Shown here: positions 52,617 to 62,478 of the stretch, piece by piece
Layout: each line of letters begins with the position of its first letter
Position numbering within the stretch: position 1 is the first letter of the stretch
From: Fervidibacillus halotolerans
GTDB taxonomy: Bacteria > Bacillota > Bacilli > Bacillales > Caldibacillaceae
DNA length: 64,000 bases
NCBI RefSeq assembly: GCF_026547205.1
Contig: NZ_CP106877.1
Span: forward strand, 310,001 to 374,000
Direction: 5' to 3'
Program-made: the position numbers and the translations under genes
Notes under the pieces: generated by a model
What the model saw: only the letters and a program-made list of their open reading frames with translations
The model's database searches: none
What the model was told of the DNA's origin: nothing

Positions 52617-52843
52617 TGGATGTTGTCAACTGTTTAGGGCGTAATTTGTCGTTAACGATCAATATTTTCCAGTTCTTACTAAAAATAGATGAAATACCAG
52701 TTTTCTATTTAATTTCTTCGAGTTCACGATAGAAATCTTTGGCAATGAATTCGAATATCTTTATAAATGATAGCCTAAGAATGTACATAAATGATTGTTT
52801 AAGGATGTACAAAATGGATGATTAATTCCATAATATTCCTGAG

Positions 52844-54148
52844 GTGAATATTATGTACATCCAGATAGATATGAATTTTGATATAGAAATTAAAGACCTT
52901 ACTGACTTACCAAAATTAAAACTATTATCGGAGAGTTCGAAAATGAAGATTAATAAGAGTCAATTAGCGAGAGAGATGGGAGTGGATCGCAGGACAATTG
53001 ATAGGTATCTAAATGGGCATATACCTAAGAAAACAAGGAATCGAAAGTCAAAAATGGATGATTATTATGATGTCATAAAATCACTTTTGTCCGAGGAATC
53101 CTCGCAAATATTTTACTACAAAAGAGTTCTCTGGCAGTATCTAAAAGATAATCATGGTCTTGATTGTTCGCAATCAGCCTTTAGAGCATATATTTCAAAA
53201 AAACCGGAGTTCCAAAGCTATTTTGATTCAAATAGAAAGAGGAGAAATAGAAATGAAGTGATTCGATATGAAACGCCGCCAGGCGAACAAGCCCAGTTAG
53301 ATTGGAAAGAAAATATTCGATATCTCACAAAAGACGGGGAATATATTTATATAAACATTTTCACGTTATTACTTTCTAGCTCAAGAGCACGAATTTATCA
53401 CTTGTCTTTATCCAAATCACAGAGTATTTTATTATCCCTCCTTACGGAGAGTTTTGAGGCTTTTGGGGGTGTTCCTAAGACCATATTAACCGATAACATG
53501 AAAACCATAATGGACGTACCAAGAACAGAAACTCAACCTGGAAAAGTGAATGAACGTTTTTACCAGTTTTCCAAAGATATGGGATTTGAAGTCAAACCTT
53601 GTATCGCAGGAAGACCGCAAACGAAAGCCAAGGTAGAGGCACCTATGAAGTTGTTAGACGAAATTCACGCTTATCAGGGGCAATTTACATACGAAGAGCT
53701 CCATGAATTTGTAAAGAGACTTAACGAGCGAATTAATCATTCCGTTCATCAAGGAACAGGAATCATCCCTGCTTTAGCATTCCAAAAAGAAAAAGATCTC
53801 TTATCCCCACTACCAAGTAAAAGAATAAGAGACCAATATAAAGTGAAAAATAACCATGTAAAGGTTAATTCTGCAAATATGGTTACCTATAAATCCAACC
53901 AGTATTCGGTTCCCGCAGGTTATATAGGTAAAACTGTTAACTTACAAGTATATGATAACCATATTTTCATTTATTATAACACGGAATTACTCGCTCATCA
54001 TCCCGTTAGTCCGATTAAAATTAACTACAAGGAAGAACATTATCGAGATACTTTAGCGAGACACTTGCCTTTCAAATCGGAAATCGATATTGATGAATTG
54101 GCAAGGAAAAATTTAGAAGCCATATACGAGGTATATAAAAATGAATAA
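52844..54148 (+). CDS. istA: IS21 transposase IstA, copy 2
   Basis: A 434-residue transposase of the shorter IS21 type. The HTH is at residues about 33-60 (KINKSQLAREMGVDRRTIDR). The DDE core has QAQLDWKENI, ILTDNMKTIM and KAKVEAPMKLL (Glu). The C-terminal domain is present. Only distantly similar to copy 1. It is intact. Stop overlaps the istB start by 8 bases. Confidence 0.94.
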   Translation: MNIMYIQIDMNFDIEIKDLTDLPKLKLLSESSKMKINKSQLAREMGVDRRTIDRYLNGHIPKKTRNRKSKMDDYYDVIKSLLSEESSQIFYYKRVLWQYLKDNHGLDCSQSAFRAYISKKPEFQSYFDSNRKRRNRNEVIRYETPPGEQAQLDWKENIRYLTKDGEYIYINIFTLLLSSSRARIYHLSLSKSQSILLSLLTESFEAFGGVPKTILTDNMKTIMDVPRTETQPGKVNERFYQFSKDMGFEVKPCIAGRPQTKAKVEAPMKLLDEIHAYQGQFTYEELHEFVKRLNERINHSVHQGTGIIPALAFQKEKDLLSPLPSKRIRDQYKVKNNHVKVNSANMVTYKSNQYSVPAGYIGKTVNLQVYDNHIFIYYNTELLAHHPVSPIKINYKEEHYRDTLARHLPFKSEIDIDELARKNLEAIYEVYKNE

Positions 54149-54914
54149 TAGCTATACAAGATTAATCAACAATTTGGAGTATTTAAAGTTAAAACAAATG
54201 ATTCTACACCTAGACGAAACGATTGATTTTATGAATAAAAATAACTTATCTTTTACGGAAGCTTTACTAAAGCTGACTGATTATGAAATTGAAATGAAAG
54301 AAATTAATATGATCAATTACATGGTTAAGGTAGGGGCATTCCCTCATCTGAAAGAGCTTAAAGACTTTGATTTTGATTTCCAACCATCAATCAATAAACA
54401 ACAGATCCTTGATTTTGCGACACTTCGTTTCATCGAACGAAATGAAAATATAGTTTTCTTAGGCCCAAGTGGTGTGGGAAAAACTCATTTAGCCACTTCC
54501 ATTGGGATAGCGGCAGCTAAGAAAAGGATAAGTACCTATTTTATCAAATGTAATAACTTGATTATGAATTTGAAGAAGGCGAAACTAGAAAATCGTCTGG
54601 AAGCAAGACTGAAGCATTATGCGAAATACCGGTTATTGATTATTGACGAAATCGGTTACTTACCTATCGACGCAGATGATGCCAAATTATTTTTCCAATT
54701 AATTGATATGAGGTATGAGAAAAAAAGCACGATATTCACAACAAATGTCAATTTTAAAGATTGGGGTGAAATATTCCAGGATCTTAAATTAGCCAATGCC
54801 GTTTTAGATCGTATTCTCCATCACGCAACGGTTGTGAATATCACAGGTGATTCGTATCGCTTAAAGGATCATTTTAACAAAAAAGAGAATCAGCCACTTG
54901 CCGATAATGTCTAA
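54141..54914 (+). CDS. istB: IS21 helper ATPase IstB, copy 2
   Basis: A 257-residue AAA+ ATPase with Walker A GPSGVGKTHL, Walker B LLIIDEIGYLP, and the sensor part ANAVLDRILHHATV. Coupled to istA by overlap. Intact. The partner of the copy-2 transposase. Confidence 0.94.
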   Translation: MNNSYTRLINNLEYLKLKQMILHLDETIDFMNKNNLSFTEALLKLTDYEIEMKEINMINYMVKVGAFPHLKELKDFDFDFQPSINKQQILDFATLRFIERNENIVFLGPSGVGKTHLATSIGIAAAKKRISTYFIKCNNLIMNLKKAKLENRLEARLKHYAKYRLLIIDEIGYLPIDADDAKLFFQLIDMRYEKKSTIFTTNVNFKDWGEIFQDLKLANAVLDRILHHATVVNITGDSYRLKDHFNKKENQPLADNV

Positions 54915-55072
54915 AAGGTAATCAGATCAAATTATAAACATACTTTCATGATTTAGTTATGGTACTATGAACCATTTTGATTCCCTATCAAACAAATGAC
55001 AGGGAGTCAAAATGGCAAAAGCTAAAATTGTACATTCTTAAACAGTCAAAATTGTACATTCTTATATTGACA

Positions 55073-55458
55073 TTTATATATCTTCATCCAATAATCATTT
55101 CTCGTATGTCTGTATACTTCTCCTTTGACTGAAAATCGAATGATTCCAGTTGGGAGAAGTATTATTATATATTTTACAACATAATCATTCTAAAATCTTT
55201 TATTAGAATGACAGTACTTGCCGTTCTGTTCGTAAAGGAACCTTGATTTTTTGACCTTTCAAAAGCCCCTCAACCCAACACTAGCTTTTCCTCATATCTA
55301 TATGATTTTCCTATTTTGTCATTGATGGGAACATTTAGTTTGATTCATGGAACGATACAGTGGGAATAAAATGAATTTTTGTGAAGTTGTATTGAAAAAA
55401 TATAAACAATATATTATTATGTTTACATATAATAAAACAAATTGAAAAGGTGTTTGTT
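55073..55458. other. Gene-free stretch after IS21 copy 2
   Basis: 386 AT-rich bases with no ORF of interest and no strong hairpin. TATATAATAAAAC near 55425 may belong to the promoter of the next gene. Confidence 0.4.
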
Positions 55459-56223
55459 ATGAATGAAAAAGATTGGTTTCTTGAAGCCTCTCCTGAGGAT
55501 TTGTCCAATGGTTTTGTCTATCAAAAGGAAAAAGAAACATACGTTTGTTTGATTTGTCATGAAACCTTTCAAGATGGTGTCATTTATCCTGTTGGAGATG
55601 TGCTTTTGGAAGCGAAACGAGCGATTCGAAAACATATCGATGATGTCCATGAATCCGTATTCGACTATCTCATTAAGTTAGATAAAAGGAACTCTGGTCT
55701 TTCAGAACTCCAAAAGGAATTGTTGACCTATTTTTACGAGGGGCTTTCCGATCAAGAAATTGCGAAAAAAATGAATGCGAAAAGTACATCAACGATTCGC
55801 AATCATCGTTTTAAATTACGGGAAAAGGAAAGACAGGCGAAGGTGTTATTGGCAATTATGACATTACTTAAGAAAAGAAAGAAAAATAATCCAGAAGACT
55901 TCGTTGTTTTCCATAAGGGGGCAAAAATGGTGGATGAACGTTACGCAACAACAAATCAAGAAAGGGAAAAAATTTTATCGACTTATTTCAAAGATGGATT
56001 AGATGGTAGACTTTTTACATTTCCATCGAAAGAAAAGAGGAAACTCATCGTACTCCAACATATGATTAAACGATTCGACTCCAATAAAATGTATTCGGAG
56101 CGGGAAGTCAATGAAAAAATTAAAGAAATGTACGATGATTTCGCAACGATTCGAAGATATTTTATCGAATATGGGTTTATGGAGCGAAGTAAAGATGGCT
56201 CACAATATTGGGTGAAAAAATAA
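55459..56223 (+). CDS. LuxR-HTH / DUF2087 transcriptional regulator
   Basis: A 254-residue protein. An N-terminal region with a CLIC...H motif (about 30-55) is followed by a LuxR-type HTH (about 85-125: LSELQKELLTYFYEGLSDQE and IAKKMNAKSTSTIRNHRFKL) and a C-terminal DUF2087 domain (about 165-250: FPSKEKRKLIVLQHMIKRF and REVNEKIKEMYDDFATIRRY). Start ATG 55459 follows AAAAGGTG. It is a stand-alone regulator; its target is unknown. The following terminator ends the transcript. Confidence 0.88.
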   Translation: MNEKDWFLEASPEDLSNGFVYQKEKETYVCLICHETFQDGVIYPVGDVLLEAKRAIRKHIDDVHESVFDYLIKLDKRNSGLSELQKELLTYFYEGLSDQEIAKKMNAKSTSTIRNHRFKLREKERQAKVLLAIMTLLKKRKKNNPEDFVVFHKGAKMVDERYATTNQEREKILSTYFKDGLDGRLFTFPSKEKRKLIVLQHMIKRFDSNKMYSEREVNEKIKEMYDDFATIRRYFIEYGFMERSKDGSQYWVKK

Positions 56224-56356
56224 AATAGGGCTAGAATAATATATGATTTTTTAATTTTTAAAGCTAGCATTTGTTAGAAAGAAAAAATCGTTCTTCTTTT
56301 TCGGTTTATACGATGAATCAATGTCGTCTATGTAACGTTTATGATTCGTTTTTTTT

Positions 56357-56387
56357 ACACCGGATTTATACCGGTGTATTTTTTTCT
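56357..56387 (+). terminator. Terminator of the DUF2087 gene
   Basis: ACACCGG at 56357-56363 pairs with CCGGTGT at 56371-56377, followed by ATTTTTTTCT. Strong. Confidence 0.85.
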
Positions 56388-56497
56388 AAAAATATTTTAT
56401 AAACTAGATTACTTACTGTTTCCATTTATGTATAAAATTGGAACTCAAAAGATGATTCTATTCATGCCGCTGAAATTTTCACTCAAATCAAAAGAAA

Positions 56498-56516
56498 AGT
56501 TAACTTATAGTTAACT
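56498..56516. promoter_or_regulatory. Palindromic AGTTAACT pair upstream of the XRE regulator
   Basis: AGTTAACT at 56498-56505, three bases, AGTTAACT at 56509-56516. Each is itself a palindrome, together a 19-base symmetric site. It is about 30 bases upstream of the -35 box of a promoter TTGTTT (56545)-17-TACAAT (56568), so it may be the site of the encoded regulator. Confidence 0.5.
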
Positions 56517-56650
56517 AATTTAACCAAAGTATACTAGGTTTCCATTGTTTTACAAATGGGCGGGAAATACAATGGTAATAAGGTTATGGAACGTATAAAT
56601 TCTGACATGATCTTTTCGTCTGTTTAAACCGGAGAATTGGGGGAACAACG

Positions 56651-57760
56651 ATGAAAGTTCGGATTCAAATTCATCACGTTTTAGTTGCAAAAAGAAAGGA
56701 ATTGGGCATTACACAAGAACAGTTTGCCAACTATTTAGGTGTATCAAAACCTGCCGTATCCAAATGGGAATCGGGAAAAAGTTATCCTGATATCACCTTG
56801 CTACCGGTAATCGCTTCCTATTTCAACATGTCGATCGATGATTTACTTGGCTATGAATCCGAAATGACAAAGGAGGAAATCAACGAATTATATAAAAGAT
56901 TAGCAAAGTCCTTTGCTACAGAATCCTTTGACCAAGTTTATGAACAATGCCATGTTTATTTAAAAAAATATGCATCCTGTTGGCGACTTCTTTTTTCAAT
57001 CGGTACGTTACTTGTCAATCATGCTCATCTTTCAGGAACAAGGGAAAAAACGGATTCGATTTTTCGAGAAGCGATACGGATTTTTGATCGAATCATTAAT
57101 TTTGGAGATGATCCTGTCTTATCGAAGCAGGCACTCCATTTGAAAGCTATCTGCCATCTTTCCCTCGGTCAACCGAATATGGCCATTGAAATTTTGGAAG
57201 ACGTGAAGGAATTGCCGATGAATGAAGATGTGCTTTTGGCGAAAGCTTATCAAATGAAAGGGGATTACGAAAAGGCAAAGGGACTTTTGCAAGCGCAAAT
57301 TTTTAAAAATTTAATAGGGATCTTTCAAGCATATCCGGATTTAATCTCTCTTTATAGTGATGAATTGGAGAAAATGGAAGATTTTTTCCAACAGGCGATA
57401 GAATTGGGGAAAGTATTTCGAATCGAACAATTTCGACCCACTGACCTTTTATTCATTTTATATCTGGGAGCAGAAATTTATTTACGACATAACGAAAAGC
57501 AAAGGGCGTTGGAATTGCTGGAAAAATATGTGGATACACTGTTAAAACCAGGCATATTACCGTTTCAACTGAAAGGGAATTCACTTTTTGATCAATTGGA
57601 GGACTTTTTTGATGAATTGGATTTGGGGAAAGACGCACCGCGGAACTCGGAAGTCATTTTACAAGATTTGAAAAAATCTGTTATCGATCATCCCACTTTT
57701 GCTCCGTTACACGGGGAGGAAAGATATCAACGAATCGTGCAAAAATTAAAGCAACTGTAA
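56651..57760 (+). CDS. XRE-family regulator with TPR-like domain
   Basis: A 369-residue protein with an N-terminal lambda-repressor HTH (about 5-60: RKELGITQEQFANYLGVSKP and AVSKWESGKSYPDITLLPVI) and a TPR-like helical body (about 75-365). Such proteins (Rgg/PlcR-like) often sense a peptide, and this one is the first gene of the operon with the YxlEFG-type genes. The ATG has GGGGGAAC upstream. It stands where sigma-Y is in B. subtilis, so regulation differs. Peptide sensing is inference only. Confidence 0.88.
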   Translation: MKVRIQIHHVLVAKRKELGITQEQFANYLGVSKPAVSKWESGKSYPDITLLPVIASYFNMSIDDLLGYESEMTKEEINELYKRLAKSFATESFDQVYEQCHVYLKKYASCWRLLFSIGTLLVNHAHLSGTREKTDSIFREAIRIFDRIINFGDDPVLSKQALHLKAICHLSLGQPNMAIEILEDVKELPMNEDVLLAKAYQMKGDYEKAKGLLQAQIFKNLIGIFQAYPDLISLYSDELEKMEDFFQQAIELGKVFRIEQFRPTDLLFILYLGAEIYLRHNEKQRALELLEKYVDTLLKPGILPFQLKGNSLFDQLEDFFDELDLGKDAPRNSEVILQDLKKSVIDHPTFAPLHGEERYQRIVQKLKQL

Positions 57761-57773
57761 GGAGGATTAAAGT

Positions 57774-57974
57774 ATGGAAGAGTTGATAGAATATTTGCCA
57801 CTGATTATTCCAATATTAATGATTGAATTAATCTTAGCAGCTGTTGCACTTATTCACTTAGTTAGGCATGACCAATATCGATTTGGAAATCGACTGATGT
57901 GGATTTTGATTATTTTATTAGTTCAAATAATCGGTCCTATTTTATATTTTTCCATTGGAAAGGGCGATGATTGA
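57774..57974 (+). CDS. yxlE: YxlE-like PLDc_N membrane protein
   Basis: A 66-residue protein with two membrane helices (about 8-28 and 42-62). The motif LIHLVRHDQYRFGNRLMWILI is the PLDc_N (phospholipase D N-terminal) signature found in YxlE. AAGGAGG precedes the ATG. In B. subtilis the yxlCDEFG genes follow sigY. Gene order E-F-G is kept here. Function unknown. Confidence 0.87.
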   Translation: MEELIEYLPLIIPILMIELILAAVALIHLVRHDQYRFGNRLMWILIILLVQIIGPILYFSIGKGDD

Positions 57975-58894
57975 TGGAAGTGTTAAAGGTAGACAATGTT
58001 TCCATGAAGTTTGAAGAATTAACTGTTTTAAATCATGTCAGTTTTTCAGTACCGAAACATTCCGCCTTCGGATTAATTGGAAAAAATGGTGCCGGAAAAA
58101 CGACGACAATGAAACTGATTGTCGGATTATTAAAACCGACCGGTGGAAAAATGACTGTTTGTGGCGAACAAGTTATTTATGGTAACACGAAGACTAACCG
58201 ATTGATTGGTTATTTACCGGATGTTCCGGAGTTTTACGGGTACTTAACTCCAAAAGAATACTTGAAATTATGCGGTGAAATAACGGGACTTCCATCTAGT
58301 CAAATTAAGAAAAAAACAGAGGAATTATTGAATCTTGTCGGATTGGAAGGGGTAAATCGAAAAATAGGTAGTTTTTCTAGAGGAATGAAACAAAGACTTG
58401 GCATCGCTCAAGCATTGATTAATGAACCAAAACTCCTAATTTGTGATGAACCGACCTCTGCATTGGATCCGATGGGAAGGAAGGAAATATTAGATATTTT
58501 ACGGGACGTTACAAAAAAAACGACCGTTATTTTTTCTAGCCATATTTTATCCGATGTGGAAAAGGTGTGCGACACAATTGGAATTTTGAATCAAGGGCAA
58601 TTGCTATTGCAAGGAAATTTGTCGGAAATGAAGGAAAATTACAGTAAAATGGGGGTTCGTATGGATTTTTTCAACGCTAAAGATGCCGAGGAGGCAGAAA
58701 AGGTATTGGTTGATTTGCCCTTTGTTTTTAAATTGGAACGATTGGAAATGACCCTTTCTGTCCAATTGACGAGCCATCCTTCTAACACAAATGAATTGCT
58801 GAAGATTGTTTCAATGAAAGGATGGAATTTAAAAAAATATGAGTTAATTGAACCGTCATTAGAAGATGTATTTTTGGAGGTGGTGAAAGGATGA
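57974..58894 (+). CDS. yxlF: YxlF-like ABC transporter ATPase
   Basis: A 306-residue ATPase of the DrrA/CcmA type: Walker A GKNGAGKTT, signature SFSRGMKQRLGIAQAL, Walker B LLICDEPTSALDP, switch FSSHIL. The start ATG 57974 overlaps the yxlE stop by one base. Works with the YxlG-type permease, probably to export or to respond to an envelope-active compound. Confidence 0.93.
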   Translation: MEVLKVDNVSMKFEELTVLNHVSFSVPKHSAFGLIGKNGAGKTTTMKLIVGLLKPTGGKMTVCGEQVIYGNTKTNRLIGYLPDVPEFYGYLTPKEYLKLCGEITGLPSSQIKKKTEELLNLVGLEGVNRKIGSFSRGMKQRLGIAQALINEPKLLICDEPTSALDPMGRKEILDILRDVTKKTTVIFSSHILSDVEKVCDTIGILNQGQLLLQGNLSEMKENYSKMGVRMDFFNAKDAEEAEKVLVDLPFVFKLERLEMTLSVQLTSHPSNTNELLKIVSMKGWNLKKYELIEPSLEDVFLEVVKG

Positions 58895-59655
58895 GAGGAT
58901 TTAAAGCATTTGTTAAAAAAGAACTTATTGAATTTACACGAAATTATAAATGGATTATTTTATTGTCCACTTTCCTTTTTATCGGTATGTCCAGTCCCCT
59001 TTTGGCGAAGCTTCTGCCGAATATTTTTTCCATTCTCGAGATGGGCGGATTGACCATAACTTTACCTGAACCGACTGGAATGGATGCGTACAGTCAATTT
59101 TTTAAAAACATGAGCCAAATGGGGATTATCGTCCTCCTCCTCGTATATAGTGGTATTTTATCTAACGAATTGACAAAAGGAACGTTAACGATTCTTTTGT
59201 CAAAGGGATTATCTCGGAATGCGGTTATTTTGGCGAAATACACGGTGGCCCTTTTTCATTGGAGCCTTTTCTTTCTCATCGGAACTATAATAAATCATGT
59301 ATATACGATCTATTTATTTGAAAAAACATCTTTTGATCATTTGTTCTTTTCTTTATTTTCCCTATGGCTTTTTGGTGCCTTTGTCCTAGCCCTCATCCTT
59401 TTTTCCGGGACAGTGACGACAGGGAACTACGGTGGACTTCTTTTAACGGTCGTTTTATTGGTAATAGGTCTTATTGCGAACAGTTTTTCAGCATTACAAA
59501 AATACAATCCCGTATCCCTCGCTACCGATAATCTTGAAATACTAACTGGAGAAGTGTTAGTCAGTGAACGGATTGGTACAGTTGGTTTAACCGTCTTGCT
59601 AACTACAACCATACTCGTTTTCGCTTTATATTTTTTTAAGGAAAAGAAAGTGTAA
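58891..59655 (+). CDS. yxlG: YxlG-like ABC transporter permease
   Basis: A 254-residue ABC-2 permease with six membrane helices (for example WIILLSTFLFIGMSSPLLAK, GIIVLLLVYSGILSNELTKG). It overlaps the ATPase stop by ATGA. It is the last gene of the operon, 140 bases before the convergent MFS gene. Confidence 0.88.
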   Translation: MRGFKAFVKKELIEFTRNYKWIILLSTFLFIGMSSPLLAKLLPNIFSILEMGGLTITLPEPTGMDAYSQFFKNMSQMGIIVLLLVYSGILSNELTKGTLTILLSKGLSRNAVILAKYTVALFHWSLFFLIGTIINHVYTIYLFEKTSFDHLFFSLFSLWLFGAFVLALILFSGTVTTGNYGGLLLTVVLLVIGLIANSFSALQKYNPVSLATDNLEILTGEVLVSERIGTVGLTVLLTTTILVFALYFFKEKKV

Positions 59656-59796
59656 ATACCCTTTTAAACCAATATAAAATTGTGTGAAAATTTCACATTG
59701 ATTACGATTGAAATGAATATCAAAATCAAAAAAAGATCAATATGTTTCATCCCCATATTGGATTTGAGTCAATGTTGAAAAAGGTGAAACTAGCGT

Positions 59797-60981
59797 TTAT
59801 GAAATGTGTTCAGGAACCTTTTTTTTCGGTTTCTCCCAAAAGATGGTTAAAAAGATTCCAAAGGCGATAATTACCGTTGCAAAATAAAAGGGATAGTTTA
59901 AATCGATGTCGAAGAGTATGCCACCAACGATCGGACCGAATACATTCCCGAGACTGGTAAACATCGAATTCATACCACCGACAAATCCTTGTTCATCTCC
60001 TGCAATATTTGATAAATAATTCGTAATAGCTGGACGCAACAGATCGAAACCGATAAAAACAGTAAATGTAACAATCATAATGGTCAAATACATGTCTACC
60101 ACCGTCATAAAAAAGACTAAGGTGGCGGAGACAAGAAGGCTGTAACGAATTAAACGAATTTCACCCCAATGAATGGTCATTCGATCGAATAGAAAAATTT
60201 GAGCAACTGCACCAATAATTGCACCTCCTGTAATCATAATTGCAATATCCCTCGGTGTAAAACCGAATTTATGATCAACGAATAAGGAAAACAATGATTC
60301 GAAGGATGCAAGACCAAAGGATGTGATAAAAATAATTACAAACGGAATCAAAAACAACGGTGTAAACACTTTTTTCATTGTGTCTCGTTGAATGGTTCCG
60401 GTTTTATTTTCGGGATTCCTTTCCGGTTCCCGTAAAGAAATGAATGAAAGGCATGAAGCAAATCCGCCTAATCCAGCTGCTGTGAAAAAGGGAATCCGGT
60501 GTCCGAAATCTGCTAAAAAACCTCCGATGGCCGGACCGATAATAAATCCGGTACTAATCGCAGCAGACATATACCCGAGTGCTTTCGGTCGTGTTTTTAA
60601 TGATGTTATATCAGCAATATACGCTGTTACTGCAGGCATGACGAAGGAAGCACTCGTTCCTCCAAGGATACGTGAAACAAAAAGGATTTCGACAGTATTT
60701 CCAATTCCAAATAATACTTCCGATATGGCAAAAAGAAAAAGACCGATGACGATCATCGGTTTCCTTCCAATTTGATCGGCCATTCGACCGGCTATGGGAG
60801 AAAAAATCAGTTGTGTGAAGGCAAAAGCAGCAACTAAATATCCAACGACCGTTCCGGAAATATGCAACTCGTTCATGATCGTCGGCATCACTGGAATTAC
60901 GAGACTAATTCCTAAAAAGGCGATACATATATTCATTAGTAACAAACTTAACGTATATGTTTGTGATGGTCTTTTTTCCAT
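59797..60981 (-). CDS. MFS multidrug efflux transporter (NorA/Bmr-like)
   Basis: A 394-residue transporter with 12 membrane helices. Motif A GRMADQIGRKPMIVIG, motif B RILGGTSASFVMPAV, and motif C GFIIGPAIGGFL mark the drug:H+ antiporter-1 (12-TMS) family. Start ATG follows AGGAGATTC. Single gene, probably proton-coupled export of drugs or dyes; the specific substrates are unknown. Confidence 0.9.
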   Translation of the reverse strand: MEKRPSQTYTLSLLLMNICIAFLGISLVIPVMPTIMNELHISGTVVGYLVAAFAFTQLIFSPIAGRMADQIGRKPMIVIGLFLFAISEVLFGIGNTVEILFVSRILGGTSASFVMPAVTAYIADITSLKTRPKALGYMSAAISTGFIIGPAIGGFLADFGHRIPFFTAAGLGGFASCLSFISLREPERNPENKTGTIQRDTMKKVFTPLFLIPFVIIFITSFGLASFESLFSLFVDHKFGFTPRDIAIMITGGAIIGAVAQIFLFDRMTIHWGEIRLIRYSLLVSATLVFFMTVVDMYLTIMIVTFTVFIGFDLLRPAITNYLSNIAGDEQGFVGGMNSMFTSLGNVFGPIVGGILFDIDLNYPFYFATVIIAFGIFLTIFWEKPKKKVPEHIS

Positions 60982-61465
60982 AGGAATCAGAATCTCCTTT
61001 TGCTAGTCATATGTTTGAAAAAAGATAAACATAATCGACAACAGGCCATCTGCGCCCTTTTAGAATATCGATTATTTGCAATAATAACGATGATGATATC
61101 ACAAATTTATCCTTTTTGGAATGGGAAAATTTTATCTTATAATATTTTGACCCGAAATTTTTTTAGTATCAGGAAAATCATTTTGTTTCCTCCCATTTTA
61201 ACTTGTCCACAACGAATTTTTTCAATCATTCTCCTTTCTTTATTAATCATTGAATACCCACTTTTTCTCCGACTTCCTTTACAATCCACCTGTTTCCAAA
61301 CGGTAAAAATCGTAAATAGACAACCGCTTAAAAGGGTGCCCATTTTTTTCTTTTTCTGTAGAGTTTTTAAAAAAATTGTCGTCTATATTAGTAAACATTG
61401 ACTTTAGATCAAATTATAATGGACATACGTATCGTGACCTTTTGAGGGAAAAGGAGGGGAGAGCC
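60982..61465. other. Divergent intergenic region before the sigma factor gene
   Basis: 484 bases without a convincing gene. TATAAT at 61415-61420 is a good -10, but the TTGACT at 61398 is only 11 bases away and the position at 17 bases (TAAACA) is poor. No clear ECF-type autoregulatory promoter could be picked out. Confidence 0.35.
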
Positions 61466-62005
61466 ATTCAACCAGAGGTTCTAGTGGAAAAGGCAAGGGC
61501 CGGCAATCACCACGCCTTTCGGATGCTCGTGGAAATGTATCGGGACGACGTTTACCGAATCGTCTACGGAATCTTACGGAATCAAAAAGATGCAGAAGAT
61601 GCGGCCCAAGAAGTATTTATTAAAATATATAAATCTCTCCCCAATTACAAAAATCAAGGGTTTAAAACATGGATTTCAAGAATTGCTGTTAATCATTGTA
61701 TCGATATGAAAAGGAAGGCATATCGAAAACGGGAAGAAATTACCGATGCAATTCCTGAAAAAATGAGTAATCAAAATCCCACTGAACGAAGAGTCATCGA
61801 AAGGGAATTGAGGGAACAAATTTACGAAAAAATTAACAAACTCCCGGGAAATTATCGAGATGTAGTGTATGGCTATTATATTCAAGGAAAAACCTTTGAA
61901 CAATTGGCTGAGGAACAGAACGTAAAGAAAAAAACGATTGAAGTACGGCTGTACCGTGCCCGAGTATGGATGAAAAAACATTGGAAGGAGGAAGAATTTC
62001 AATGA
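61466..62005 (+). CDS. ECF-type RNA polymerase sigma factor, possible ATT start
   Basis: A 179-residue sigma-70 family factor (sigma-2: AFRMLVEMYRDDVYRIVYGI and DAEDAAQEVFIKIYKSLPNY; sigma-4: LPGNYRDVVYGYYIQGKTFE and QNVKKKTIEVRLYRARV). No ATG is available before the conserved core. The best ribosome binding site, AAGGAGGGG at 61451-61459, points at ATT 61466; TTG 61442 lacks a site and GTG 61484 has AGAGG at five bases and would trim the protein to 173 residues. Overlapped by the next gene (ATGA). Typical partner of a membrane anti-sigma factor. Confidence 0.85.
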   Translation: MQPEVLVEKARAGNHHAFRMLVEMYRDDVYRIVYGILRNQKDAEDAAQEVFIKIYKSLPNYKNQGFKTWISRIAVNHCIDMKRKAYRKREEITDAIPEKMSNQNPTERRVIERELREQIYEKINKLPGNYRDVVYGYYIQGKTFEQLAEEQNVKKKTIEVRLYRARVWMKKHWKEEEFQ

Positions 62006-62478
62006 ATACACCCCACTATTCGATGAAGGAATGGGTGGCTTTTGCAAAAGGCGAGTTACGGGAAGATGTTTACTTAGAGATGGAGCATCATCTTTATCAT
62101 TGTGACCAATGCTTGGCTATTTTTTCGAAAATCATGATTGAAGATGAAACCGTGCCGCCGATGACAAACGGTACGGCCTTTACCGATCAAGTGATGGAAA
62201 AAGTTTCACAAATAGACAGAGAAATAACATTTGACACTGGAAGGAAGAAACAGAAAAAAGCGTATGTAAAACAAACGATGATTCACTATACCATCGCTGC
62301 AAGTTTAACCATTTTACTTATGTTTTCAGGAACGTTTGAAAAATTATCTGAAAGTATTGGAAATGTTCATAAAACGGGATTCGAACAGAATGAATCTGTG
62401 ACAGAAAATGTGTTAAATAAAACGTTATCCCTTTTAGATTCGATTAAAGAGCATGCGGAGGAGGCGAAAACAGAATGA
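62002..62478 (+). CDS. Anti-sigma factor with zinc-finger HC2 domain
   Basis: A 158-residue protein with an N-terminal zinc-binding motif (EMEHHLYHCDQCLAIF, HC2 type), a hydrophobic helix (about 95-111, YTIAASLTILLMFSGTF) and a short outside part. It probably holds the sigma factor inactive at the membrane until a signal. The start ATG follows GGAGGAAG; the overlap with the sigma gene suggests equimolar production. Next gene overlaps by ATGA too. Confidence 0.85.
   Translation: MNTPHYSMKEWVAFAKGELREDVYLEMEHHLYHCDQCLAIFSKIMIEDETVPPMTNGTAFTDQVMEKVSQIDREITFDTGRKKQKKAYVKQTMIHYTIAASLTILLMFSGTFEKLSESIGNVHKTGFEQNESVTENVLNKTLSLLDSIKEHAEEAKTE

Larger units (their letters stand above)
52768..55072. 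mobile_element. IS21-family insertion sequence, copy 2
   Basis: A 2305-base element with istA and istB on the plus strand. The ends begin TG and align position by position: left from 52768 TGATAGCCTAAGAATGTACA, right (minus strand from 55072) TGTCAATATAAGAATGTACA, each with a second copy of the TAAG(A/G)ATGTACA repeat further in (left near 52799, right near 55028-55040). Flanks are TTTATAAA and TTTATATA, seven of eight matching, a possible target duplication. Confidence 0.8.

Noticed and set aside
61000..61401. A 133-residue plus-strand frame before the sigma gene
   Set aside because: Low-complexity Phe/Ile/Leu-rich translation of AT-rich DNA and no ribosome binding site.
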